Shown piece after piece: positions 1 to 9,253 of a stretch of 64,000 nt of DNA; the first letter of the stretch is position 1; every line of letters begins with the position of its first letter. The DNA is from Rhizobiales bacterium NRL2. Its GTDB lineage: Bacteria; Pseudomonadota; Alphaproteobacteria; Minwuiales; Minwuiaceae. The notes under the pieces are model-generated. The model was given only the letters and a program-made list of their open reading frames with translations. It did no database searches and was not told the origin of the DNA. Where the stretch lies: positions 565,001-629,000 of the forward strand of contig CP016093.1 of assembly GCA_001664005.1 (NCBI GenBank), read 5' to 3'. Made by a program: the position numbers and the translations under genes.

Positions 1-253
1 AGGCGAACATCAGCAGGATGTGGATCGACGGCGGCGCCACGATGCCGCCATAGGGCGTCGACTTCGCGTATTCCTCGTCGAAATAGAGCGGATTGTCCTC
101 GCCGACCTTGCGGGCGTAGTCTTGGATGATCCGCCTGGTCAGGGTCACGGGCCGCGTCTCACGCAGCTCCCCGGGGACGATCATGTCCCAGGTCGCGCGC
201 TCGGTGACCTCCTTCCAGAAGTCGGTCTCGAAATCCTCGCCCATCACGTTCAT
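1..253 (-). CDS. MaoC-like acyl dehydratase, N-terminal part (cut by window edge)
   Basis: Only the first 84 codons are in the window; the rest lies beyond position 1. The translation has the N-terminal hot-dog pattern of MaoC/FAS1-type dehydratases: a stretch reading ...TRRIIQDYARKVGEDNPLYFD, then an acidic turn and YGGIVAPPS. Proteins of this family hydrate or dehydrate CoA thioesters (for example mesaconyl-CoA hydratase types); the substrate cannot be told here. The start is ATG at 253, with GGGAGGAG about 8 nt upstream; an in-frame ATG at 244 is the alternative. The gene diverges from the IclR regulator next door and is its likely target. Confidence 0.7.
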   Translation of the reverse strand, partial: MNVMGEDFETDFWKEVTERATWDMIVPGELRETRPVTLTRRIIQDYARKVGEDNPLYFDEEYAKSTPYGGIVAPPSIHILLMFA

Positions 254-277
254 GGGGCTTCTCCTCCCTGTTCAACC

Positions 278-313
278 TGTTTGATATGCGAACATTGGTT
301 TTCTATACGAACG
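278..313. promoter_or_regulatory. Two adjacent operator-like palindromes for the IclR-type regulator
   Basis: TGTTTGATATGCGAACA (278-294) is an imperfect inverted repeat (TGTTTG/CGAACA). A related element, GGTTTTCTATACGAACG, lies at 297-313. The two are 19 bp apart and share the pattern GTTT-N6/7-CGAAC. They lie in the 150-bp divergent region between the dehydratase start and the IclR start, where such a regulator would bind. IclR proteins bind short palindromes as tetramers; linking these sites to this regulator is an inference. Confidence 0.45.
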
Positions 314-376
314 CTGGAACGCGCCCGCGGCGGGGTCAACCAGGCGGACGGGCCGGCGTGCCGGGACCGGATCATT

Positions 377-393
377 TGTTTGAATAGGAAACA
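377..393. promoter_or_regulatory. Third operator-like palindrome, close to the IclR start
   Basis: TGTTTGAATAGGAAACA has arms TGTTT/AAACA and resembles the element at 278-294. It ends 12 bp before the regulator's ATG, so binding here would give autorepression (inference). Confidence 0.35.
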
Positions 394-405
394 GGGGACG
401 TCGAG

Positions 406-1188
406 ATGGCCGCGCCCGAGCCCTCGAACACCTATGCCCAGAGCTTCGCCCGCGGCCTGGCGGTCATCACCGCCTTCCGGGAAGGTTCACGGGTGCTGAC
501 CCTGACCGAGGTCGCCGCCCGCACGGGCGTGACCCGGGCCACCGCGCGCCGGCTGCTGCACACGCTCGTCGCCCTCGGTTATGCCGCCTCGGACGGCAAG
601 CATTTCTCGCTGACGCCGAAGATTCTCGACCTGGGCTTTGCCTATCTCGCCTCGTCTGAGATCTGGCGCTTCGCCGAACAGGATATCCAGGCCCTTGCCG
701 AGGAGGTCGATGAGAGCAGCTCGATCTCGGTGCTCGACGGTCACGATATCGTCTACGTTCTCCGCGTCCCCACGAAGCGCATTCTGAAAAGCTCGCTCAA
801 TATCGGCAGCCGGGTGCCGGCGCATGCGATCTCGATGGGCCGGATCCAGCTGGCGGCCCTGCCGGAGCGCGATCTCGGCGGCTATCTGGCGTCGGCGAAA
901 CTGGAGGCGTTCACGCCGTGGACGATCACGGATCCGGATGGTCTGCGGACAGCCATCGAGCGTGACCGCGCCCAGGGCTGGTCCATGGTCTACCGCGAGC
1001 TGGAGGAAGGCATCGCTGGCGTCGCCGTGCCGATCCGCGCCGCCACCGGCCGGGTCATCGCGGCGGCGAACATCTCGCTCTCGCCGGCGCGCCTCAGGGA
1101 GCCGGGCAAGAAGGCGCATCTGCTGGACAAGCTCACGGCCGCGGCTGCCGCGATCGAGGCCCGCCTCAGGGAAGGCCGCCGCCGATAG
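406..1188 (+). CDS. IclR-family transcriptional regulator
   Basis: 260 aa, the usual length of the family. Residues about 8-75 form the winged HTH (FARGLAVITAF, then LTEVAARTGVTRATARRLLHTL). The rest is the IclR effector-binding domain (LGFAYLASSEIWRFAE..., DIVYVLRVPTKRI, GRIQLAALP, AGVAVPIRAATGRVIAAANIS). The motifs are closest to the PcaR/PobR-like group, which respond to aromatic acids or their breakdown products. It likely controls the divergent MaoC-type dehydratase and itself. It ends 17 bp from the converging dioxygenase gene. The inducer is not known. Confidence 0.88.
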   Translation: MAAPEPSNTYAQSFARGLAVITAFREGSRVLTLTEVAARTGVTRATARRLLHTLVALGYAASDGKHFSLTPKILDLGFAYLASSEIWRFAEQDIQALAEEVDESSSISVLDGHDIVYVLRVPTKRILKSSLNIGSRVPAHAISMGRIQLAALPERDLGGYLASAKLEAFTPWTITDPDGLRTAIERDRAQGWSMVYRELEEGIAGVAVPIRAATGRVIAAANISLSPARLREPGKKAHLLDKLTAAAAAIEARLREGRRR

Positions 1189-1205
1189 ATCTCCGGCGCT
1201 GCGGC

Positions 1206-2090
1206 TCAGGCCGCCATGGCGGCTTCGGTCGCCGGATCGCCGGCAATGCGGCTGTGCCACATGCGCCGCGCCTGATCGAAGGGCCAGGGGGTGGCCTGGT
1301 GCATCAGCCGCCGGTTGTCCCAGATCACCGCGTCGCCGGGCGCCCACTGGTGGTGGTAGATGCGCGGCGGCTGGCAGGCGAAGTCGACGAGATCCTGCAG
1401 CAGCTTTTCGGACTCCTCCGACGACATGCCGATGATGTCGTAGGCGTGACGGCCGACCAGCAGGTTCTTCCGGCCCGTCTCCGGATGGACCTTGACCAGC
1501 GGCCGGACCGAGACCGGCCCGTCATGCAGGCCGTAGCCGCCGAAGGTCCCGCCGGCGTTCACCTTGCCGTCCTTCACGGGTTTCGTCTTGTGGCCCACCT
1601 TGCCCTGGGAGTGGTGCAGCGAGTGATGCGCCCGCAGGTTCTCGATGCGCGCCTTCATGGCGTCATCGAGTTCGTCATAGGCCGCACGCATGTCGGCGAA
1701 GCCGGTGGCGCCGCCTTCCTGCGGGACGATCTCGGCGGAAAACACCGCGCCCTTGGCCTGCACGGGCATGTAGGTGGAGTCGTGATGCCAGCCCATGTTG
1801 CCGCGGTTGATCTTCATCATCTCGTCGCTGCCGTCGTCGGGCCGGAGCGAGCCGTCGTCGCGCATGTTGCCGATCTCGGCGATCTCGAACTCCAGATCGC
1901 CGAAGCGCCTGGCGAAGGCGATCTGCTCCTCCCTCGTCAGGAACTGCTCCGGCACGATCAGCAGGCCGTATTCCAGCCAGTTGTCATGGAGTTCGCGGAA
2001 CGCCGCATCGTCCATCGCAGTCAGCTTCACGCCGTGCACGCGTGCGCCGAAGGTGGGCCCGCTCAGGGGCTCGAAGGTCATCTGGCTCAT
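1206..2090 (-). CDS. TauD/TfdA-family Fe(II)/2-oxoglutarate dioxygenase
   Basis: 294 aa. Members hydroxylate small substrates (taurine, phenoxyacetates and similar compounds) with Fe(II), O2 and 2-oxoglutarate in the cytoplasm. The iron triad is visible: H102-x-D104 in GWHHDSTY, and the distal H264 in RRLMHQATPW. Arg276 or Arg281 (ARRMWHSRIAG) is the likely 2-oxoglutarate anchor. FGDLEFEIAEIGN and WAPGDAVIWDNR are typical family strands. The ATG at 2090 follows a GGGGAGAG-type ribosome site. The downstream neighbour on the same strand is an MDR oxidoreductase (128 bp gap). The substrate cannot be assigned. Confidence 0.88.
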   Translation of the reverse strand: MSQMTFEPLSGPTFGARVHGVKLTAMDDAAFRELHDNWLEYGLLIVPEQFLTREEQIAFARRFGDLEFEIAEIGNMRDDGSLRPDDGSDEMMKINRGNMGWHHDSTYMPVQAKGAVFSAEIVPQEGGATGFADMRAAYDELDDAMKARIENLRAHHSLHHSQGKVGHKTKPVKDGKVNAGGTFGGYGLHDGPVSVRPLVKVHPETGRKNLLVGRHAYDIIGMSSEESEKLLQDLVDFACQPPRIYHHQWAPGDAVIWDNRRLMHQATPWPFDQARRMWHSRIAGDPATEAAMAA

Positions 2091-2218
2091 GTCGCTCTCC
2101 CCGGTGATCGCAATCTACCGGAGAGTATTGTGCCCGGGCCGGCCGTTTCTGCCAAGCGAGGGACGCGCGGCGTCGCCCTGCATGTGGCGCAGGGGACGCC
2201 GGACGGGGAAGGGAGGCG

Positions 2219-3232
2219 CTATTTGCCCACCCGGATCGCCAGCTTGCCGAAATGGCCGGCGGCGCGCATGGCGCGGTAGGCCCCGGGCGCGTCCTCGAAG
2301 GCGAAATCGTCGTCGATCACCGGTTTCAGGCCGTGGCGCTCGATGGCGCGGTTCATGTCGGCGAACATGGCGCGGCTGCCGACATAGATGCCGCGCACGG
2401 TGATCGACTTGCGCATGAAGTTCGTCGGGTGCACCTGGCCGCCGGCGCCGGTGAGGATGCCGATCAGGCCGATGATGCCGCCGACGCGGGTCGCGTTCAC
2501 GGAGCGGTCGAAGGTGCCCGGCCCGCCGACCTCGACGGCGCGGTCGACGCCGATGCCGCCGGTCATCTCCAGCACCTCCCGGTCCCAGTCCGGGTTGTCG
2601 CGATAGTTGACGGTCCCGTCCGCGCCCAGATCCTTCATGCGGGCGAGCTTGGCGTCCGAGGACGAGGTGACGATGGTCCTGGCGCCCATCATGCGGCAGA
2701 ACTGCTGCGCGAAGACGGAGACGCCGCCGGTGCCGAGCAGCAGCACGGTCTCGCCGGCCAGGATCGGGCGCGGCTGGGTCAGCGCGTGCCAGGCGGTCAG
2801 CGCCGCGCAGGGCAGGGTCGCCGCCTCGGCGTCGGAAAGATGCGCCGGCGTCGGGATCACGCCGCGGGCGGGCAGCACGACCTCCTCGGCCAGCACGCCG
2901 GGCCGCGCACCGCCCAGCGCCGAATTCATGGTTTCCGGGCCGATCTCGCCCGCGTCCCAGTCGGAGAAGAAGCAGGAGGTCACCCGGTCGCCCTCCCGGT
3001 ACGGGGCGCCTTGACCCACGGCCGAGACCACGCCGGCGCCGTCGGAGTTGGGGATGAAGGGCAGTAGCAGGCCGCGGGCGGCGGCGTGCTCCACCGTCAT
3101 CAGATCGCGGTAGTTGATCGAGTTGGCCGTCATCTTCACGCGGACCTCGCCGGGCCCCGGCTCCGGCATCGGCTTCTCGTTCAGTGTCAGGCCGTCGATG
3201 CCCTCGGCCGTCGTGATTTCCCAGGCGCGCAT
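2219..3232 (-). CDS. MDR-family NAD(P)-dependent alcohol dehydrogenase / quinone oxidoreductase
   Basis: 337 aa from the ATG at 3232; longer upstream readings are low-complexity and were not used. It has the N-terminal GroES-like fold (PGPGEVRVKMTANSINYRDLM) and a Rossmann nucleotide site (ILAGETVLLLGTGGVSVFAQQF). SINYRDLM replaces the Cys-containing catalytic zinc motif, and the structural-zinc Cys cluster is absent, so it is closer to zinc-free quinone oxidoreductases than to classical ADH. SSSDAKLARMKDLGADGTVNYR is the dinucleotide-selectivity region. It may act with the dioxygenase 128 bp upstream on the same strand; the substrate is unknown. Confidence 0.85.
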   Translation of the reverse strand: MRAWEITTAEGIDGLTLNEKPMPEPGPGEVRVKMTANSINYRDLMTVEHAAARGLLLPFIPNSDGAGVVSAVGQGAPYREGDRVTSCFFSDWDAGEIGPETMNSALGGARPGVLAEEVVLPARGVIPTPAHLSDAEAATLPCAALTAWHALTQPRPILAGETVLLLGTGGVSVFAQQFCRMMGARTIVTSSSDAKLARMKDLGADGTVNYRDNPDWDREVLEMTGGIGVDRAVEVGGPGTFDRSVNATRVGGIIGLIGILTGAGGQVHPTNFMRKSITVRGIYVGSRAMFADMNRAIERHGLKPVIDDDFAFEDAPGAYRAMRAAGHFGKLAIRVGK

Positions 3233-3561
3233 GTCCGTCTCCCCGTCCGCGAATCTGCGGTTGCAATTGTCGGGGGTAGAGCGCGGCTTGCCAACAGCGC
3301 CCGTGCAGCACGCCTGCCATGCAATGCTGCGGCGCAAAAAGAAACCGCTTGCGCGGCATGCCGAAACATGGTCTGTCCCGCCCATGGATGCCGTTCGTGG
3401 ATGACGACCTGTTCGTCGCGGCATCGGACCGGCGGCGCGTAGGACCTGAGTGAAAGGGCGGCGCGGCCGGGGAGCGCGGTGACGCGCAGTCACTTGAGGA
3501 GCCGTTCCGCGCCAGGCTCGCTACCCTTGAACCGAACAGGCCGCCCCGTGCCGATCACGGC
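3233..3561. other. Divergent intergenic region, no gene seen
   Basis: About 330 bp between the minus-strand oxidoreductase and the plus-strand helicase. It must hold both promoters. A GAGGAG motif near 3495 has no suitable start codon after it. No convincing ORF, tRNA or repeat was found. A long leader ahead of a DEAD-box helicase fits cold-induced genes of this family, but no cold-shock element could be recognised. Confidence 0.4.
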
Positions 3562-4917
3562 ATGGGCGCATGGCCGCATGCAGAAAGTAAGTACTTGACC
3601 CAGTTCAATGAACTCGGCCTCGCCGAGTCCGTCCTTCGCGCTGTGGAAGCCGAAGGCTACACGATTCCCACCCCGATCCAGGCCGAAGTGATTCCGGCCA
3701 TGCTGGCTGGCCGCGACGTGCTCGGGACCGCCCAGACCGGCACCGGCAAGACCGCCGCCTATGTGCTGCCGCTGCTCTCCCGCATCGCGGACGAACGCCG
3801 CGCGCCCAGGCCGAAGACCTGCACGACGCTGATCCTGGCGCCGACGCGTGAGCTGGCCAACCAGATCGTCGAGGCGATCCGCACCTATGGCCGCAAGATC
3901 CGTCCTTCGGTGGCCCTGGTCGTCGGCGGTGTCCGCCCCGGCCCGCAGATCCGGCAGATGGCCGGCGGCGTCGACATCCTGGTCGCGACCCCCGGCCGGC
4001 TGGAGGACCACATGTCCACCGGCGTCATCCGTCTCGACGGCGTCGCCAATATCATCCTCGACGAGGCCGACCAGATGATGGACATGGGCTTCATGCCCGC
4101 CATCCGCCGCATCCTGCAGAAGGTGCCGGCCGATCCGCAGACCATCCTGCTCTCGGCCACCATGCCCAGGCAGATCCGCGCCCTGGCGCAGGATTTCCTG
4201 AACGACCCGGCGGAGATCGCCGTGGCCCAGGCCGACCGGCCGGCGGAGCGCATCGCCCAGGAAGTCGTCTATGTCGACGCCCGCGACAAGCGTCAGCGTC
4301 TGGTGGAGCTGATCGAGGACCGCGAGGTCGGCCGCGCGATCGTCTTCGCGCGCACCAAGCACGGCGCCGAGAAGCTGTCGACCTACCTCGAGAAGGCCGG
4401 CATCGCCTCGACGGCGATCCACGGCAACAAGAACCAGTCCCAGCGGGAGAAGGCGCTTTCGCGCTTCCGTGACGGCAAGGTCGCGGTGCTGGTGGCGACC
4501 GACGTCGCCGCGCGCGGCATCGATGTCGACGGCATCACCCACGTCATCAACTTCGAGCTGCCCAACGTGCCGGAGGCCTATGTCCACCGTATCGGCCGCA
4601 CGGCGCGCGCCGGTGCGAGCGGCATCGCCATCTCCTTCTGCGACGGCGAGGAGCGCGGTCTGCTGAGGGACATCGAGCGGGTCATCGGCGGCACCTTCAA
4701 CGATGCCGGCGAACTGACCGACACGCCGCCCGCGCCGCGCCGCGAGCGCTCCGGCCCGGGCAAGACCCGCAAGCCCGGCGGCCAGCGCGGCGCCAATCAC
4801 CGCAAGGGCGGGCCGCGCCCGCCGCGCGGGGGCCATGACGGCGGCGACCGCCGCGAGTCGCGCGGCGGCGAAGGCCGCCGGCCGGCCCGGCCCCGGCGTC
4901 AGAAGATCAGCGCGTAG
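3562..4917 (+). CDS. DEAD-box ATP-dependent RNA helicase (RhlE-like)
   Basis: 451 aa. All helicase motifs are present in order: Q-motif (YTIPTPIQ), motif I AQTGTGKT, Ia PTRELANQI, TPGRL, DEAD in ILDEADQMMDMGF, SAT, then the C-terminal RecA domain with FARTKHGA, ATDVAARGID and HRIGRTARAG. The last 80 residues are Arg/Gly/Lys-rich and disordered, as in RhlE proteins that unwind RNA in ribosome assembly or RNA decay. Family similarity begins at TQFNELGLAE, so a TTG at 3595 is a possible real start; neither start has a strong ribosome site. Single gene, followed by a hairpin. Confidence 0.92.
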   Translation: MGAWPHAESKYLTQFNELGLAESVLRAVEAEGYTIPTPIQAEVIPAMLAGRDVLGTAQTGTGKTAAYVLPLLSRIADERRAPRPKTCTTLILAPTRELANQIVEAIRTYGRKIRPSVALVVGGVRPGPQIRQMAGGVDILVATPGRLEDHMSTGVIRLDGVANIILDEADQMMDMGFMPAIRRILQKVPADPQTILLSATMPRQIRALAQDFLNDPAEIAVAQADRPAERIAQEVVYVDARDKRQRLVELIEDREVGRAIVFARTKHGAEKLSTYLEKAGIASTAIHGNKNQSQREKALSRFRDGKVAVLVATDVAARGIDVDGITHVINFELPNVPEAYVHRIGRTARAGASGIAISFCDGEERGLLRDIERVIGGTFNDAGELTDTPPAPRRERSGPGKTRKPGGQRGANHRKGGPRPPRGGHDGGDRRESRGGEGRRPARPRRQKISA

Positions 4918-4947
4918 TCAGTTCGCCTGAGGACATCCCCCATCCGG

Positions 4948-4973
4948 CCCTCCCCTTTCTCGAAGGGGGAGGG
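4948..4973. terminator. Hairpin downstream of the helicase gene
   Basis: CCCTCCCCTTTC / GAAGGGGGAGGG form a 12-bp stem with one G-U pair and a 2-nt loop, starting 31 bp after the helicase stop. There is no clear U-tract, so it may be an intergenic palindromic repeat rather than a strict terminator. It sits between converging genes. Confidence 0.5.
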
Positions 4974-5030
4974 CACGGAGGGCGAAGACCGGCCCGGCCG
5001 TGACCGGGCAAGGACGAACACCCTTATTCC

Positions 5031-5477
5031 TTATTCCTTCCCGAACAGCTTCGCGTATTCGCCGTAGCCTTCCTTCTCCAGGTCGGCGACGGGGATGAAG
5101 CGCATCGACGCGGAATTGATGCAGTAGCGCAGCCCCGTCGGCGGCGGTCCGTCGGGGAAGACGTGACCGAGATGCGAATCGCCGTGCTTCGAGCGCACCT
5201 CGGTGCGGATCATGCCGTGGCTGGTGTCCTTGATCTCGACGATGTTGTCGGGCTCCAGCGCCTCGAAATAGCTCGGCCAGCCGCAGGCCGAATCGAACTT
5301 CTGCGACGAGGCGAAGAGCGGCTCCCCGCTGACCACGTCGACATAGATGCCGGCTTCCTTGTGGTCCCAGAACTGGTTGCGGAAGGGCGGTTCGGTCATG
5401 TCCTCCTGGGTGACCGCGTACTGCATGCGGTCGAGCCGGCCGAGCGCCTCGACGGTCTTCTGGTAGGTCCTGCTCAT
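5031..5477 (-). CDS. msrB: Peptide-methionine (R)-S-oxide reductase MsrB
   Basis: 148 aa from the ATG at 5477. It reduces Met-R-sulfoxide in oxidised proteins. The catalytic Cys is C119 in [14 protein letters not shown]; other signatures are [14 protein letters not shown] (C65, possible resolving Cys), the His motif [15 protein letters not shown], and [18 protein letters not shown]. The two CxxC zinc pairs of the zinc-type MsrB are missing ([11 protein letters not shown] and KHGDSHLGH stand in their places), so this is a zinc-free form. AGGAG lies about 12 nt upstream of the start. Longer in-frame reading upstream is not family-like. Confidence 0.93.
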   Translation of the reverse strand: MSRTYQKTVEALGRLDRMQYAVTQEDMTEPPFRNQFWDHKEAGIYVDVVSGEPLFASSQKFDSACGWPSYFEALEPDNIVEIKDTSHGMIRTEVRSKHGDSHLGHVFPDGPPPTGLRYCINSASMRFIPVADLEKEGYGEYAKLFGKE

Positions 5478-5787
5478 CCTTGACTGCTCCTGTCGTTCCT
5501 CAGCCCGAAGATAGGGAGGACGGCCCGCCATGGCGAGGCCCCGCGCCGGGCGGTTCCGCGCGGCGGAAAACCGGGACGCCGTCACGTCCCCGGAATGAGT
5601 TCCGCACGCCGTGCATGGCAGCACCTGAATAAGTGACCTGATTTCTTTACCGGGACTTAAGCCTGCCCGCCTAGGTTGAAAGCCATCGAGCGATTCCGTT
5701 CCCGGATTCCGAAGCAGCAAGTCCGGACCCATGCGTCCGGCCGGCCAACAGTGCGTCGCGGCCGAATCAGCGTAGGAGTGAAACGGC
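5478..5787. other. Divergent intergenic region between msrB and the EAL-like gene, no gene seen
   Basis: 310 bp. It should carry the msrB promoter on the minus strand and the promoter of the 5788 gene on the plus strand. An AT-richer patch (TGATTTCTTTACC... near 5640-5665) is the best promoter region, but no -35/-10 pair was convincing. No ORF or repeat was recognised. Confidence 0.35.
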
Positions 5788-7251
5788 ATGTATCAGGCGG
5801 GCGTATCCGAAACGAAGGAGTCGCTCGCCGACCGCACGGCGAGGTCGCTCCTGCTCGAACTGGACCAGCCCGAGGATGGGGCGTTCACGGTGAAGCGGGC
5901 CGGTCTGGGCGCCATGGTGGTGCGGCCCGGCGCCGGCCGTTCATCCGGTCGCTCGATCCTTCACGAACTTCTGCCGGCGATGGAATCCCATGCCGGCACG
6001 TTCACCGATCACACCTTCCTGCTGGCGCTCGACGGCGTCAAACGTCTCTATCCGAAGGCGGCCGCCGGCATACTCGCGCGGCTGCGCGAGTACCTGAAAC
6101 CCCATGCGCGCGTGCTGGCCGGCGCGCGGGGCAGCCTGTTCTGGATCTCGCCCAGTCTGCTGGTCGTCGTCTGCACGCGGCACGGTGCAGGACGCATCGA
6201 CCGCTTCCGCGCCGATGTCCGCCGCGCCGGCGCCAAGCTGCTCGGCGAGGAGGGGGCGGAGTCCATGGAATGCTACGTTCTGCAGGAGGTCGCCGAGGGG
6301 CGGCTCCGGTTCGAGCCGCTGGCCGGTGCGCCGGCCCTGGCCGGAGAGGCGGCGGCCATTTCTCAGCTCGCGCCGCGGCGGATGTCGGCCGGCCTGGCGT
6401 CGATCGTCCGGCCCGACGCGTGCGCCGAGATGATGGACCAGGGCTTCGACTGGAGCGGTGCCGGCCGGCCCCTGATCTTCAGTCCGACCGCGCGGCCGCC
6501 CGGCGACCTGGAGGCGGAGACGCTGGCGTTCCATACCGTCTATCTGCCGATCTGGGACATGCGCAATCAGGCTGTCGCCGCCTCCGCCGCCCTGCCGGCG
6601 CGGGAGGTCCACGGCAGGTTGCTGGTGGGCGCGCGCTCCATTCCGAGTTCCTGCTTCGAAGACGGGATGGTGACCGACATCTATCTCGACCAACTCATGC
6701 ACGTGAGCATCGGCCTCGAGACGCTGCATGAATCCGGCGGCGCGGGCTTCGTCTCGTTCTCGGTTCCCTATGCCGCGCTGCGCAGTTCCCGCCGGCTGTC
6801 GCGGATGGCGACGGCGATCGGCCGCATGCCGGAGGCGCAGCGGCGCCACCTGCTGCTCACGGTATGGGACATTCCGCCTGACGCGCCCGACGGCCGGCTC
6901 CGGGACGTTGTCCAGACCCTGCGGCGGAACTGCTTCTCCATGACCATGGCGTTCAGCGGTCAGGGCGGCGACTGGCGCAAGGCGTTGAACTACGACGTGG
7001 GCGTGGTCTGCCTGCAGAGCCTCGCCACCGAGACGGCGGGCGATCACGCCGCGCAGTTCGCCCGCGAATGCCGCGCTGGCCGCCGGCGGTCCTTCGTCGG
7101 CCTGGTCGACAACCGCGACGTGGTCCACCACATGCTGAACGCCGACATTGACTTCATCTCCGGGCCGGCGCTGGCCGAGCCGGTGACCCGGCCCCTGCCG
7201 GCGCAGGTCTACGAACGCGACGACTTCCTTTCCGGCCGGCCCATCGTCTAG
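5788..7251 (+). CDS. Degenerate GGDEF/EAL-like protein, function unknown
   Basis: 487 aa, soluble. The N-terminal part (about 60-160) has the secondary-structure pattern of a degenerate diguanylate cyclase ([15 protein letters not shown]... [18 protein letters not shown]) without GGDEF. The C-terminal part (about 265-480) looks like an EAL barrel: [36 protein letters not shown], and a final [15 protein letters not shown] matching the end of EAL domains, but without EAL or metal ligands. It is therefore probably a scaffold or c-di-GMP-insensitive signalling protein. It resembles the product of the gene at 9254-10474, on the other side of the histidine kinase. AGGAGTGAAACGGC precedes the ATG. 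Confidence 0.55.
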   Translation: MYQAGVSETKESLADRTARSLLLELDQPEDGAFTVKRAGLGAMVVRPGAGRSSGRSILHELLPAMESHAGTFTDHTFLLALDGVKRLYPKAAAGILARLREYLKPHARVLAGARGSLFWISPSLLVVVCTRHGAGRIDRFRADVRRAGAKLLGEEGAESMECYVLQEVAEGRLRFEPLAGAPALAGEAAAISQLAPRRMSAGLASIVRPDACAEMMDQGFDWSGAGRPLIFSPTARPPGDLEAETLAFHTVYLPIWDMRNQAVAASAALPAREVHGRLLVGARSIPSSCFEDGMVTDIYLDQLMHVSIGLETLHESGGAGFVSFSVPYAALRSSRRLSRMATAIGRMPEAQRRHLLLTVWDIPPDAPDGRLRDVVQTLRRNCFSMTMAFSGQGGDWRKALNYDVGVVCLQSLATETAGDHAAQFARECRAGRRRSFVGLVDNRDVVHHMLNADIDFISGPALAEPVTRPLPAQVYERDDFLSGRPIV

Positions 7252-7290
7252 CGCCTGTCCGGCCCGCTCGGCCGCGACTATGCTGCGCCG

Positions 7291-9243
7291 ATGGCCCGGC
7301 GAATCGGCTTCCCATTGCGACGGCTTTGGCGCGTCCGGATTCCGCATGCGGGACGCGTCACCGGCGCGGTCGCGCTCGCACTGCTGGCGGCGTTGCTGAT
7401 CCATTCGGCGATGCGCATGGACGCGGCCGGGACCCCGGTCGAACCCAGCCTCGCCGTTTCCTATCATGTCGGGCCGCTGGAGACGTCGTCGGCCGACGGC
7501 GTCTGGCGGTCCCCGGCGCAGGCGGAATGGCGCGCGGCGGAGGGCGACGAACTGCATCTCGGTTTCCGCGGCGAGCCGGTCTGGCTCCGCGTCGAGGTGG
7601 CCAACGATGCAGCCAGGCCCTTCGATGGGATGCTGGTCTACAAGTTTCCCTATATCGACCGCATCCTGTTCCACGGCTACGACGATACGGGCGCGCCCGC
7701 CATCCGCCTGCGCGGCGACCGCGCGCCGCTGGACCGCAGCCTGCCGGCCAGCCACTTCCCGGCCTTTCCGGTGGAGGTGGCCGCGGGCGGGACGGCGGTC
7801 TTCCATCTGGAGGTGACGACCACGTCGGTCGTGCTGGCGCCGCTGAAGCTCTATTCGGAGAAGGGCTTCGAGCGGATGGTGCTGGGCGACCACCTGCTGT
7901 TCGGGGCGCTGTTCGGGGCCGTGCTGGCGGTCTGCATGTACGTCTTCACGGTCTACCTGACCGTGCGCGACAAAGCCTATCTGGACTTCATCCCCTTCAG
8001 CCTGGCCTATGCCGGCTATGTCGCGGTCGCCTCGGGCATGGGCCAGATCTGGTTCTGGCCCGGCGGGTGGGAATACGCCAATCCCCTGTTCTTCATGCTG
8101 CAGGGTCTGCTGTTCGCCTCGGGCGTGCGCTTCTTCCAGCGCTATCTCGGCACCCCGGAGCGCCATCCCAAGGTCGACATGATCATGCGCCTGCTGGTGG
8201 TGGTCGGCCTGCTGACCTCGCTGGCGCCGGTGCTGCCGGTCCCGGTCGGCGCGGCGCTGATCGCCTTCGTCGCCGGGCCGGGGGCGATCTTCGTCTTCGG
8301 CCTCGCCGTCTATCTGTCGTTCCGCGGCTCCGACCGCGCCCGCGTCGTCGCCTTCGGCTGGGGCTTCAGCCAGCTGACCGCGGTGTTCCTCTATCTCAGG
8401 GTGCTGGACCTCGCGCCCTACCACCCGATCAACCACTACCTCACCGCCATCGGCTGCGCCGTCGCCACGCTCTACTTCGCCATCGCCCTGGCCCTCGGCC
8501 TGCGCCGCCAGCAGAAGCAGCTCCTGCTCGCCGAGGAACTGAATGACACCCGCAACAGCTTCATGGCCGGGATGAGCCACGAACTGCGCACGCCGCTCAA
8601 CGCCATCATGGGCTTCTCGGAGATGATCTCGAAGGAGATGCTGGGCCCGGTCTCGCCGCCGACCTACCGCGACTATGCCGCCGATATCCACGACAGCAGC
8701 CGCAACATGCTGAAGCTGGTGGACGACGTGCTGGGCATCGCGCGAATCGAGAGCGGCAAGTTCCGCCTCGAGCCCGAACCGCTGGACGCGGGCGAACTGC
8801 TGGCGGAGACGGCAGAGGATTTCGCCGCCGCCGCGGCGCAGGCCGGCGCGCGGGTCGATGTCGCCGCGCCAGAAGGCGACCTGGTCATCGAGGCCGACCG
8901 CGGCGCGCTGCGCCAGGTGCTGCACAACCTGCTGTCCAACGCGGTGAAGTTCAGCCCCGAAGGCGGCGTGGTCACCGCCCGCGCGCAGGGCGACGGGGCC
9001 GGTGTCACGATCGGGATCGCCGATCAGGGACCCGGCATCGCCGAGGCCGACCTGGAGCGCGTGCTGCAGCCCTTCGAGGTGGTGCGCAGCGACGCCCACA
9101 CCGCGAAATCAGGCGCGGGGCTCGGTCTGCCGCTGTCACGCATGCTGGCCGAGCTGCACGGCGGCGCGCTGACCATCCGCGCCGCGCCGGACGAAGGGAC
9201 GACGGTGATCGTGCGCCTGCCGCGCAAGGCAGTCGCCGATTGA
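7291..9243 (+). CDS. Membrane sensor histidine kinase with 7TMR-DISM sensor
   Basis: 650 aa. One N-terminal membrane segment (about 24-41) precedes a periplasmic beta-rich domain (about 50-195) of the 7TMR-DISM extracellular type. Seven membrane helices follow (about 205-410), then the cytoplasmic kinase. HisKA contains FMAGMSHELRTPLNAI with the phospho-acceptor H430. The ATPase boxes are NLLSNAVKFSPEGG (N), IADQGPGIAEADL (G1) and GAGLGLPLSRML (G2). There is no receiver domain and no response regulator gene in the window. Both flanking genes encode related degenerate GGDEF/EAL proteins, which may be its output or partner proteins (inference). The start has no strong ribosome site. Confidence 0.88.
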   Translation: MARRIGFPLRRLWRVRIPHAGRVTGAVALALLAALLIHSAMRMDAAGTPVEPSLAVSYHVGPLETSSADGVWRSPAQAEWRAAEGDELHLGFRGEPVWLRVEVANDAARPFDGMLVYKFPYIDRILFHGYDDTGAPAIRLRGDRAPLDRSLPASHFPAFPVEVAAGGTAVFHLEVTTTSVVLAPLKLYSEKGFERMVLGDHLLFGALFGAVLAVCMYVFTVYLTVRDKAYLDFIPFSLAYAGYVAVASGMGQIWFWPGGWEYANPLFFMLQGLLFASGVRFFQRYLGTPERHPKVDMIMRLLVVVGLLTSLAPVLPVPVGAALIAFVAGPGAIFVFGLAVYLSFRGSDRARVVAFGWGFSQLTAVFLYLRVLDLAPYHPINHYLTAIGCAVATLYFAIALALGLRRQQKQLLLAEELNDTRNSFMAGMSHELRTPLNAIMGFSEMISKEMLGPVSPPTYRDYAADIHDSSRNMLKLVDDVLGIARIESGKFRLEPEPLDAGELLAETAEDFAAAAAQAGARVDVAAPEGDLVIEADRGALRQVLHNLLSNAVKFSPEGGVVTARAQGDGAGVTIGIADQGPGIAEADLERVLQPFEVVRSDAHTAKSGAGLGLPLSRMLAELHGGALTIRAAPDEGTTVIVRLPRKAVAD

Positions 9244-9253
9244 GCGAAAGGGA

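Noticed and set aside
5941-9099. Very long minus-strand open frame (1052 codons) opposite the EAL-like and kinase genes
   Set aside because: Arg/Ala/Gly-rich with no domain; it mirrors third-codon GC of the real plus-strand genes. The plus-strand products have clear motifs.
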